The translations under genes and the position numbers were made by a program. Below the pieces are notes generated by a model. It did no database searches, was not told the origin of the DNA, and saw nothing but the letters and a program-made list of their open reading frames with translations. A stretch of DNA of 7,732 nt from Candidatus Aenigmatarchaeota archaeon (GTDB lineage Archaea; EX4484-52; B79-G9). Shown one piece after another: positions 1-6,476 of the stretch (within the stretch, counting starts at the first letter, position 1; the number at the start of each line of letters is the position of its first letter). The stretch spans positions 1 through 7,732 of the forward strand of contig JAGLMX010000025.1 of NCBI GenBank assembly GCA_023139785.1, read 5' to 3'.

Positions 1-26
1 CAGGCGGACGAAATTTCGTATAACAT

Positions 27-58
27 GGAGTTTTGTCTAGTAAACTAGACAAAACTCC
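27..58. repeat. Perfect 15-bp-arm palindrome (hairpin or cruciform)
   Basis: GGAGTTTTGTCTAGT at 27-41 is exactly repeated in reverse complement at 44-58, leaving only two central A residues; a real hairpin would have about 14 pairs and a 4-nt loop. It is flanked by a second complementary pair, TATAACA (19-25) and TGTTATA (71-77), which could extend the stem with an asymmetric internal loop. CGAAAT (9-14) can alternatively pair with ATTTCG (62-67). No T-run follows, so a bacterial-style terminator is unlikely. A mobile-element end, recombination site, operator or structured RNA are all possible. Confidence 0.8.
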
Positions 59-78
59 CTGATTTCGGGGTGTTATAT

Positions 79-91
79 CCAGTATTACTGG
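79..91. repeat. Short perfect palindrome CCAGTA-T-TACTGG
   Basis: Six-base arms at 79-84 and 86-91 surround a single central T. It lies 20 bases after the large palindrome and could be a protein-binding site or a second small hairpin of the same structured region. Its function is unknown. Confidence 0.5.
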
Positions 92-130
92 TTTGTGGTT
101 GTGTGGGCGATTTGTTAAACATAATCTATC

Positions 131-153
131 TATATGACTTATTATGTCATATA
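131..153. promoter_or_regulatory. Operator-like inverted repeat overlapping a TATA-like box
   Basis: TATATGAC at 131-138 and its exact reverse complement GTCATATA at 146-153 are separated by seven bases. The 15-bp centre-to-centre distance and 23-bp total length suit a dimeric winged-helix repressor. The right arm overlaps the TATATTAA motif at 150-157, so a bound protein could block transcription factor binding there. On the minus strand the same AT-rich block could serve as a divergent TATA box. No regulator gene is visible in the window. Confidence 0.4.
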
Positions 154-290
154 TTAAAGTCCAAAAATAAGTGTCGCGCCGCATCAAGACGCATTTGAAC
201 TTCTTTGATTGTTCTTTTCCTTCAGTACGTGCACAGCACTTTTTACATTTTTGCTTTGTAAAAGCGCATACATTCCACAAAAACCACCCC

Positions 291-298
291 TATATTAA
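291..298 (+). promoter_or_regulatory. Putative archaeal TATA box of the six-gene operon
   Basis: TATATTAA is centred about 30 bases before the GTG at 325. Archaeal start sites usually lie about 25 bases after the box centre, which puts transcription start near 320 and gives a leaderless or short-leader mRNA. The same octamer occurs at 150-157, so a second, more distal promoter is possible. The bases just upstream (ACCACCCC) are not the purine-rich BRE expected of a strong promoter. Confidence 0.45.
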
Positions 299-324
299 TA
301 AAGTAGAACGCAACATCTATAATA

Positions 325-1959
325 GTGGATGCGACTGCTATGATGACAAATACACTGAAACTTTTCTCATTCCTGTTCCTTATACTTCTTGCGCCCTCAG
401 CATCTGCAGAGTCCATCTATGTCAGCATGCCTTCAAGCGGCACGGCTGGCAGCAGCGCGTACGTGTATGCATACTATTATGACAACGAGTCTGCACTCAT
501 TCCGTATGCAACATGCACGCTCAGCGAAGGGTTTCTAAGCTCTCCTGTGAATTTTTACTATGATTCATCAAACAGCCGCTACACGCACTATTTGTATCTT
601 TCATCTGCAGGGAGCTATAATCTTAAGACAACATGCAGCAAGGCAGGGTACCTTGAGCAGTCCGATACAGAGCCAATTTCCATAGCAAAGGGGTACAGCA
701 ACTTATACTTGAACAGCATACCCGGTGAAGTCAATATCGGCGATAGTGTATATGTTGAGGCGCGCTATGAGCACGGTTCGCACATCTCAGGGGCTGACTG
801 CAATCTTATAGTCAATGAACCTTCAGGAACCTCCGCGATTACAAAAGACATGAGCGAAGGAGTGTCCAGTTATCATTACACATACCCTCTTTCGGACATA
901 GGCAGCTACTCTTTTGAAGTTAGCTGTTCATCTTCAAAATACCTCTCTGCATCAAGACCGTTTAATATCATAAGCACCAAGAAGTCAACGACTTTATCAC
1001 ATTCAGCGATTTCTTCAGGATATTATCCCGGAGACCCAATAATAATTCATTATTATTATCGGTCTGGCAGCGAATGGATAACCGGTGCTTCATGCACATA
1101 CGCGCTAAAGAAAAGCGGTGCATCTATTGATACAGGAAATCTGAAATATACCTCACAGGGATATTCATTATCTTTGAACAACATTCAGGCAAGCGACACC
1201 CCTTATTCTCTTGATGTGGCCTGCGATGCAGGGTTGTATTCTAAAGCATACAATAGTGCAAACATCTATGTTCGGGAAATCCAGACAATGATTGACATCA
1301 ATGTCGTCACCCCAAACGGGCGCTTTTCCTACGCTCCAATCAATATTGACATAAAATATAAGGACTCCAAAAGATATGCCACAATTGATTCGCCGACGTG
1401 TACAATCTCATTTGGAAACAAAGAGTTTAGCGGCACGTCAATTGAAACCGAACTGCCGGCAGTAGACAAGTATCGAATTGAAAAAATTGATGTGTGCTGT
1501 GACAAGGAAAACTACCAGAAAAAATGCCAGTCTGCTTCTGTGGATGTCGCACCGCAAGAGATATCAATTCAGCAGATTTTTGATGTCCCGCGTTTAGTTG
1601 TCGGCAACACATATGAGTTACACGTTATTGCAAAGCCCCTATCATGGGGCGGCTCTGAAAATATTTTTTGTGATGCATCAGCAACAGTTAACACACAGGG
1701 TTCTTTGTTGGAAAAGCAGGTAGACCTGAAAAAGCGCGACAATGAATTCTATGCACTGATGTCATTTGACGAGCCAGGGCAGGCAACTATTACCACCTCA
1801 TGCAAAGGTGCCGGATATATCCAGAATATCGCGGCAAAGACAATCAAGATAAACATGTTTGAAGAGAAATACGAAAACACGCTCACAAAGGTTTTAGGTG
1901 CTGCAGGAATTGTTCTTTTGTCCGCACTTTTTATAATAAGAAAGAAGTTCAAAGTGTAG
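325..1959 (+). CDS. Secreted, C-terminally anchored protein with five disulfide-type Ig-like repeats
   Basis: I do not recognise this protein by family, but its architecture is clear. Residues 8-28 form a signal peptide (hydrophobic core LFSFLFLILLAPSASA), with likely cleavage after Ala28. Five beta-rich repeats of about 95 residues follow, each with an early cysteine after a Gly-Ala-like turn and a late cysteine after a G-S-Y-type strand: Cys64/104, 159/201, 257/300, 359/391 or 392, and 449/493. Each pair probably makes one disulfide; repeat 4 has extra cysteines (392, 401). The repeats are Tyr- and Ser-rich. A membrane helix at about 522-538 and the basic tail RKKFKV fix the C-terminus inside and the repeats outside. 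The fold could be Ig-like or macroglobulin-like, in a structural, adhesive or ligand-binding role. The GTG at 325 fits a transcription start near 320, but the ATGs at 340 and 343 give equally good signal peptides. It is the first gene of the operon, with the next gene 3 bases on. Confidence 0.85.
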   Translation: MDATAMMTNTLKLFSFLFLILLAPSASAESIYVSMPSSGTAGSSAYVYAYYYDNESALIPYATCTLSEGFLSSPVNFYYDSSNSRYTHYLYLSSAGSYNLKTTCSKAGYLEQSDTEPISIAKGYSNLYLNSIPGEVNIGDSVYVEARYEHGSHISGADCNLIVNEPSGTSAITKDMSEGVSSYHYTYPLSDIGSYSFEVSCSSSKYLSASRPFNIISTKKSTTLSHSAISSGYYPGDPIIIHYYYRSGSEWITGASCTYALKKSGASIDTGNLKYTSQGYSLSLNNIQASDTPYSLDVACDAGLYSKAYNSANIYVREIQTMIDINVVTPNGRFSYAPINIDIKYKDSKRYATIDSPTCTISFGNKEFSGTSIETELPAVDKYRIEKIDVCCDKENYQKKCQSASVDVAPQEISIQQIFDVPRLVVGNTYELHVIAKPLSWGGSENIFCDASATVNTQGSLLEKQVDLKKRDNEFYALMSFDEPGQATITTSCKGAGYIQNIAAKTIKINMFEEKYENTLTKVLGAAGIVLLSALFIIRKKFKV

Positions 1960-1962
1960 CAT

Positions 1963-2391
1963 ATGATTGAATACCTACTTTCTCTTGCACAGGACAATCC
2001 AACCTTGTTTGGAATTGTTATATTCAATATATTGCTCGCACTCTATATTACCGCATATATTGGCCTTTACTTGTACAAGCGCAAGCACCCGGAAATAATG
2101 CTTAATGTGCTTCTCTGGAAGACGTCTGTGCGCGCACGGTCATCCGGCTCAACAATTGAGGAATTATATGCAAATGTCATAGAGCGCCTGAGAAAGGAAA
2201 GAGCCATTTCCAAAAAGGATGGCACAGGACGGCGCGCAAGGGAAAAAAGCCTGAAAAACGTGAAAGATGATGAAAAGCAGATACTTGAGGAAATCTACCG
2301 CCTCTATGAGCAGAAAGCCTATTCAAACAAGACAATCAAAAATGAAACTGCTGTTGTTCGCAGCCTTTTTGACCGCCTTTTGTCTGTTTGA
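1963..2391 (+). CDS. Small single-span membrane protein with helical cytosolic tail
   Basis: This 142-residue protein has a short N-terminus, one membrane helix at about 17-39 (FGIVIFNILLALYITAYIGL) and then the basic YKRKHPE, which by the positive-inside rule places the rest in the cytosol. The tail is charged and mostly helical: one helix at about 64-80 (IEELYANVIERLRKERA), a basic linker, and a second helical block from about 101 with EKQILEEIYRLYEQKAYS. The last block loosely recalls the C-terminal DUF4129 region seen in some MoxR/DUF58/transglutaminase clusters, but I would not assign it. The start lies 3 bases after the previous stop, with no clear Shine-Dalgarno motif, so translation is probably coupled. 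Its last 50 bases also encode the signal peptide of the next gene. It may link the outer proteins to the cytosolic ATPase, which is inference. Confidence 0.8.
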   Translation: MIEYLLSLAQDNPTLFGIVIFNILLALYITAYIGLYLYKRKHPEIMLNVLLWKTSVRARSSGSTIEELYANVIERLRKERAISKKDGTGRRAREKSLKNVKDDEKQILEEIYRLYEQKAYSNKTIKNETAVVRSLFDRLLSV

Positions 2392-3592
2392 AGCAGCCCA
2401 GGCATATGTTGTGATAGACCCTTATTCCGTCAGTGAAGAAATGATTATCGCAAATCCCGTGTTCGACGATTTTTTCATGCAAGAGCTTGTATCAAATCAG
2501 GTGCTTCCTGTTTTTAAGGATGGCTCTGTTGATTTTTATATTGCAGATGAATCATCTTGTTTCTTTAATGACGGCAACGCATGTGTTGCCATACCGTGCG
2601 GAAACATCATCTGCGGCTCAAACAGATTCCAGGCTGATGATTATACACCAGGCACGATAATAGATGATGGGCTGATATCAGGCAACAGCGAATTGCATGA
2701 TATGGCTATTGCAGTGGACACATTAAGATATTCTGCAATCGAAAACCCCGAACATCTTTCAATGGTTGAAAATAAGATACTGGAAATAGACGGCTCAGAA
2801 GCTGACAAGATTTATGTAGAGAATCGATATGACTCATCAATCTCAAATCTCATCAATGATGAGCTTTCAGGTACAGAAGAATTCTCAAAAATACAGGAAT
2901 TGCTAGACCAGCAAAGGACAACAGAAGCCATTGCCGCTCTGGATGAGTATTTTACCCAAAATTATGATATTTCATCTGTGTATGACACAGCAGACCTTTA
3001 TACTGCAATGAAAAACAAGCAGATAGGGCCAATGCAGTACTCCGCAATTTTGAACACACTCTTGAACGAGTACGGAGAAGGGCCGCAATCAATGGATTAC
3101 CTGATGAACCACAGCGATATATTGAACAGCACTTTTGGCAGCGATTTAATCAATCAAACACTTGAGGAAATTGCAAAAAACCCTGAGCTGTTAAAAGAGC
3201 TTCAGGATAGCATGGATAGCATGGATGATGAGCTTTTTCAGGAACTCATGTCAAAGGCGCTTGAGGAATGCTTCAAAAACAAGGAGTTAATGAAAAAATA
3301 TCTTGAAATGCTGCCTGATCTGCTTAAAGACGAAGCAATAAGGGAAATGCTTATTAAGTCCGCGGCAGATGCGCTCCGCCAGATGCATGAAAGCGGAGAG
3401 CTTGGAGGCCTTATGGACAACATCAACAGCCCGGAGTTGCAGGAACAGGTGCTGGATCAGGCAAAGGACGCAGCACCATCTATATTTGAGAAAATTTCCG
3501 AAGCTATAAAGTCCCGCGTCAATATGAATTACATACTGCCTTTACTCGGGCTTATCGCATTAATATTCATTTCAGTGAGGTCGAAAGTATAA
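2342..3592 (+). CDS. Secreted, C-terminally anchored protein with Cys cluster and short helical repeats
   Basis: The ATG at 2342 is chosen because it directly begins a textbook signal peptide, MKLLLFAAFLTAFCLFEAAQA, cleaved near residue 21. The frame is open back to 2267, but that extension is basic and unlike a leader. The 416-residue product has a compact cysteine cluster (Cys73, 81, 86, 91) that could form two disulfides outside the cell. An acidic helical region follows, ending in units of about 17 residues that begin NPEL (280), DELF (296), NKEL (313), DEAI (330) and SPEL (363). These loosely resemble STI1-type or other short helical repeats. A 9-bp tandem duplication at 3206-3223 encodes DSMDSM in the first unit. 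A membrane helix at about 397-411 with tail VRSKV anchors it outward. It overlaps the previous gene by 50 bases in another frame and the next by one base. No known family recognised. Confidence 0.8.
   Translation: MKLLLFAAFLTAFCLFEAAQAYVVIDPYSVSEEMIIANPVFDDFFMQELVSNQVLPVFKDGSVDFYIADESSCFFNDGNACVAIPCGNIICGSNRFQADDYTPGTIIDDGLISGNSELHDMAIAVDTLRYSAIENPEHLSMVENKILEIDGSEADKIYVENRYDSSISNLINDELSGTEEFSKIQELLDQQRTTEAIAALDEYFTQNYDISSVYDTADLYTAMKNKQIGPMQYSAILNTLLNEYGEGPQSMDYLMNHSDILNSTFGSDLINQTLEEIAKNPELLKELQDSMDSMDDELFQELMSKALEECFKNKELMKKYLEMLPDLLKDEAIREMLIKSAADALRQMHESGELGGLMDNINSPELQEQVLDQAKDAAPSIFEKISEAIKSRVNMNYILPLLGLIALIFISVRSKV
3577..3581 (+). promoter_or_regulatory. Shine-Dalgarno GAGGT before the MoxR gene
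   Basis: GAGGT matches the core of the archaeal anti-Shine-Dalgarno complement (AGGAGGTGAT) and ends ten bases before the ATG at 3592. It is the clearest ribosome binding site in the operon and may give the ATPase its own initiation in addition to coupling through the TAATG overlap. Confidence 0.45.
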
Positions 3593-4524
3593 TGACAGAC
3601 GAAATACCGCAGTACATTGGGAAAAAGTTCAATGAGTTTACATCAACAGTTTCAAAGAATTTGCTTGGCTATTCCAGGATTTCAGAGGCATTATTTGTAT
3701 CAATGCTTTTGAACAAGCACATTCTTCTTGAGGGCCTCCCGGGTGTTGGCAAGACCTCGCTTGTAAAGGTGTTCTCAAGCCTGACAGACATGGACTTCAA
3801 GCGCGTTCAGTGCACGCCAGACCTTTTGCCAACAGATATTGTCGGAAGCCTGATTTTTTCTCCGGACACAAAAAAGTTCAGTGTCCGCTTTGGGCCTATT
3901 TTTACAAATGTCCTGCTGCTTGATGAAATAAACAGGGCATCCCCGAAAACACAGTCAGCACTCCTTGAGGCAATGGAAGAAAAACAGGTAACAATTGAGG
4001 GCAAAAGCTACCCTCTTGACAGCCCCTTTCTTGTCATTGCAACTCAAAACCCCATTGAGCAGGAAGGCACATATCCGCTTCCTGAAGCGCAGCTTGACAG
4101 GTTCCTGTTTAAGCTTGATGTAGGATACCCTTCCGGGGATGACGAACTTGGAATACTAAAGCGCAAACCCCGGGTGCATGAGAAAATATTTGCAAAAAAA
4201 GAAATTGTGTCCCTCAAGGAACTTTCAGATTATGTCTTTGCTTCAGAGAGTATAATGAAGTACATTGTGTCAATAATAGGTGAATTACGCAATAACCCCG
4301 AAGTCTCATGGGGTCCGAGCCCGCGGGCAACGCTTGCATTGCTTGATGTCGCAAAAATATGCGCACTGCTTGATAATCGGGACTATGTAGTCCCGGAGGA
4401 CGTCCTGAAGTTCTCTGTTGAGATACTCGGGCACCGCATAGGCCTTAAAGCAGAATACGAACTCGAAGGCGTAAGCAAGGACGGCGTAATAAAAGAAATC
4501 CTGAACAAAGTTGACGCAAAATGA
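3592..4524 (+). CDS. MoxR-family AAA+ ATPase
   Basis: This is a full-length MoxR ATPase (310 residues, close to the usual 300-330). MoxR proteins are cytosolic AAA+ machines, usually hexameric, that use ATP to mature or remodel vWA-containing or membrane-associated partners. The motifs are intact: Walker A GLPGVGKT at 48-55, substrate-loop region TPDLLPTDIVGS at 75-86, Walker B LLLDE at 108-112 followed by INRA, sensor 1 in ATQNP at 150-154, Arg-finger region LDRF with Arg170, and sensor 2 GPSPRA with Arg245, then the C-terminal lid helices. It starts on the last base of the preceding stop (TAATG) and its own TGA overlaps the next ATG by four bases, so it is translated together with its neighbours. 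Its direct pairing with a DUF58 gene is the classical MoxR arrangement and supports one functional unit. No key residue is missing. The family assignment is sure; the substrate is unknown. Confidence 0.97.
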   Translation: MTDEIPQYIGKKFNEFTSTVSKNLLGYSRISEALFVSMLLNKHILLEGLPGVGKTSLVKVFSSLTDMDFKRVQCTPDLLPTDIVGSLIFSPDTKKFSVRFGPIFTNVLLLDEINRASPKTQSALLEAMEEKQVTIEGKSYPLDSPFLVIATQNPIEQEGTYPLPEAQLDRFLFKLDVGYPSGDDELGILKRKPRVHEKIFAKKEIVSLKELSDYVFASESIMKYIVSIIGELRNNPEVSWGPSPRATLALLDVAKICALLDNRDYVVPEDVLKFSVEILGHRIGLKAEYELEGVSKDGVIKEILNKVDAK

Positions 4525-6293
4525 ATGTTCGGCGGGACTTTCTATTAAAGGAATATCGTAAGTTCGGTTATCTTGCAATACTCTATATAGTCTACAAGTC
4601 ATCCGGGGCAATACAAAGCCAGCTTATGAAAGCGCATTTTGAAAGCGCGGGCATTGACCTCCTATATGTTCTGGCAGTCTCGTTTATTCCGTCCTTCATA
4701 TATTCTATGATGATTATGCTTGTTTTTCATATTCTCCTTTCAACAGTAAAATCATTCATTCTTCCAATCCACCGCCTCGAGGGCAAGTATTTCGGGCTCA
4801 GGAAAAGAAGTGTTTTTCTGGTGCTTGGCTACGCTCTTTTTCTTATGTTCATACTTTATGGCCCGAACTATCTTGGTACAGATAGCACTATTTCAAGCCT
4901 GCTGCCAAAAGATATTTTTTCAGGCCACACTATTTCATGGTCCCTTGACTCCCTGCTTTACACAGTATCACTTGTATTTTTGTTTCCCCTTTATGTCTTG
5001 GCTCCATTGAAAATACATTCCGTGGTTTCCGGGGCAGTTTATGCACTGTTCATTATCCACATTTTGTCTGTGCGCACAATACAAAACAGGTCTGTTGTCA
5101 CACGGGACATATCAACAAAAATACTAAAAGAGGGCGCTGATGTGGCAGTGGCAACGAAAATACTCTCGCGCCTGCCTATACTCTCGTTTTTAGGCACATC
5201 AGCAGAGTTCAGGAAAGAGGGCGTAAAATCAAAGCACACTATAGAGTCGCACTCAGATCTTATCGGCACACGAATTGAAACAAAAAAGACATACAAGCTC
5301 AAAAAGGGCTTTTATTCTGCGGACATTGTGGGCATCAGTGTCCTGACACCGCCATTCTACACAAAAGTATTTCGCGCGACAGGCAGCAAATCAGATGTTA
5401 CTGTCATCCCCGCGTCAAAAGACCTTCCTTCTTTTCATATCAACCCTTCTACCATAACAGAGCACGGAAGCCTCATGGCAAAGAACACGATGGGCTCAAG
5501 CACAGACTTTGCAGGGATAGACAACTACGTTCCTGGCGACCCCCTGAATCGTATTTGGTGGATGAGCCTTGCAAAGACAGGCAATCTGCTCACAAAGAAA
5601 TTCTACAGCACAGGCGAAGACAACATAATACTTGCCGCAGACATCTCAGATCCAAACCCGGAAAAAAAGTATCCAAGCGCCATGCTCAACATGATGATGA
5701 ATCTCGTCAATATCTGCTCAAGAAAAGACGTCTCTATAATGATTTACCCAATCTCAAGCTATGGTGTGCACTCAAACATGACACGAAACAAAAAAGAATT
5801 AATGTTCTTTTTGATGAATCTAAGTTCAATAACAATGATAAGCCCAAAAGGCGCAAAAAACATATTCAAGTCCGCGCTTTCAGAGCGCGAGTACAAAACA
5901 ATAAAAGAGCGCTGCAAAAACAACAACATCACACTAAGTTCCCTTTACGGGGCATCAGGGTTTTACAAGAAAAAGACCTCAATGTTTTCATGGCAGAGAA
6001 AGCATGTATTCAAAAAGAGCACCAAAGAGTTCTTTAAGCACCAGAAAAAGAGAAGCAAAATAATACTTTTGACAAACACACGTGCACCTCTTGAGGCACT
6101 TGAGGACTTCAGGGACAAATGCCGCATAAGAAAATTCCGCTATATTGTCCTTGTGCTTGGCGAGGGGGATAAGAAGCATATGCAGAGCCTTGATAAAATG
6201 AAAGAAAGGCACATACTTGCAACGCCGATATCATACAAGGACTACAACAAGATGTCAAAGATTTATTCAATACTGGGGAAGAAGATACTATGA
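4521..6293 (+). CDS. Long membrane-anchored DUF58 protein (vWA-like)
   Basis: DUF58 proteins are the usual partners of MoxR ATPases; many have two N-terminal membrane helices, a beta-sandwich and a C-terminal vWA-like domain. This one is long (590 residues against a common 300-450). Four helices are clear at about 47-73, 97-115, 143-163 and 166-184, with a weaker hydrophobic stretch near 15-30. A beta-rich segment follows (about 220-312), including KGFYSADIVGISVLTPPF, equivalent to the family's R-G-x-Y ... D-P-F-G stretch. The DUF58 signature is DFAGIDNYVPGDPLNRIWW at 329-347. The vWA-like strand IILAADISDPNP puts Asp374-Ile-Ser376-Asp377-Pro378 where a MIDAS DxSxS would be, so the third metal-binding position is Pro. 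The remaining Rossmann-like core reaches the C-terminus. ATGA overlaps join it to the genes on both sides. Function inferred: membrane platform or client of the MoxR ATPase. Confidence 0.93.
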   Translation: MNVRRDFLLKEYRKFGYLAILYIVYKSSGAIQSQLMKAHFESAGIDLLYVLAVSFIPSFIYSMMIMLVFHILLSTVKSFILPIHRLEGKYFGLRKRSVFLVLGYALFLMFILYGPNYLGTDSTISSLLPKDIFSGHTISWSLDSLLYTVSLVFLFPLYVLAPLKIHSVVSGAVYALFIIHILSVRTIQNRSVVTRDISTKILKEGADVAVATKILSRLPILSFLGTSAEFRKEGVKSKHTIESHSDLIGTRIETKKTYKLKKGFYSADIVGISVLTPPFYTKVFRATGSKSDVTVIPASKDLPSFHINPSTITEHGSLMAKNTMGSSTDFAGIDNYVPGDPLNRIWWMSLAKTGNLLTKKFYSTGEDNIILAADISDPNPEKKYPSAMLNMMMNLVNICSRKDVSIMIYPISSYGVHSNMTRNKKELMFFLMNLSSITMISPKGAKNIFKSALSEREYKTIKERCKNNNITLSSLYGASGFYKKKTSMFSWQRKHVFKKSTKEFFKHQKKRSKIILLTNTRAPLEALEDFRDKCRIRKFRYIVLVLGEGDKKHMQSLDKMKERHILATPISYKDYNKMSKIYSILGKKIL

Positions 6294-6454
6294 TTGCAAT
6301 TTTCAGGTATTATGTGCGATATATCATGTGGGTTATAGTAATTGCATTCTTTGCATACTTATTTGAGTTTATATATGCGTCGGGCGCATGGAACTATATT
6401 CTGACTTTTTTTATTGTTGCGTCTCTTGGGTTTGTGGTGTATGCGACGCGATGA
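6290..6454 (+). CDS. 54-residue protein with two membrane spans, last gene of the operon
   Basis: This short gene starts in an ATGA overlap with the DUF58 gene, which is strong contextual support that it is real and translationally coupled. The product begins MIAIFRYYVRYIMWVIVIAF and has two hydrophobic helices, at about 11-29 and 36-51, separated by a small turn (YASGAWN) and ending YATR. A purine-rich GGGGAAG lies about 8 bases before the start. It contains no recognisable motif. It could be a small subunit that stabilises the multi-span DUF58 protein or the surface proteins in the membrane; that role is inferred only from position and topology. A T-run follows 15 bases after the stop. Confidence 0.7.
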   Translation: MIAIFRYYVRYIMWVIVIAFFAYLFEFIYASGAWNYILTFFIVASLGFVVYATR

Positions 6455-6468
6455 ATTTAGAATGCACT

Positions 6469-6476
6469 ATTTTTTT
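6469..6476 (+). terminator. T-run terminator of the operon
   Basis: Seven consecutive T residues (6470-6476) lie 15 bases after the last operon stop and just at the end of the convergent gene. Archaeal RNA polymerase commonly terminates at such U-tracts without a hairpin. No stem is visible immediately upstream. Confidence 0.5.

Larger units (their letters stand above)
1..324. other. Intergenic region rich in inverted repeats, upstream of the MoxR/DUF58 operon
   Basis: I see no convincing gene here. The plus frame starting at base 1 is open for only 15 codons and ends at the TAG at 46-48. It could be the tail of an upstream gene, but too little is visible to say so. The stretch holds three palindromes in its first 91 bases, an operator-like palindrome at 131-153, and two identical TATATTAA motifs at 150-157 and 291-298. 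T-rich tracts at 240-244 and 247-252 could end transcripts arriving from upstream. A GTG-started frame at 171-482 overlaps the real gene and looks like a shadow. Confidence 0.6.

Noticed and set aside
171..482. Plus-strand frame of 103 codons starting at GTG
   Set aside because: It overlaps 158 bases of the well-supported surface-protein gene in another frame, uses a GTG start, and its product has no coherent domain or membrane pattern.
2267..2341. N-terminal extension of the helical surface protein to the ATG at 2267
   Set aside because: The extra 25 residues are basic and polar and would bury the signal peptide; the ATG at 2342 starts exactly at the export signal.
5555..6037. 160-codon plus-strand frame inside the DUF58 gene
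   Set aside because: Very rich in Lys, Arg, His and Gln with no hydrophobic core, typical of a shadow frame; the DUF58 frame is certain here.
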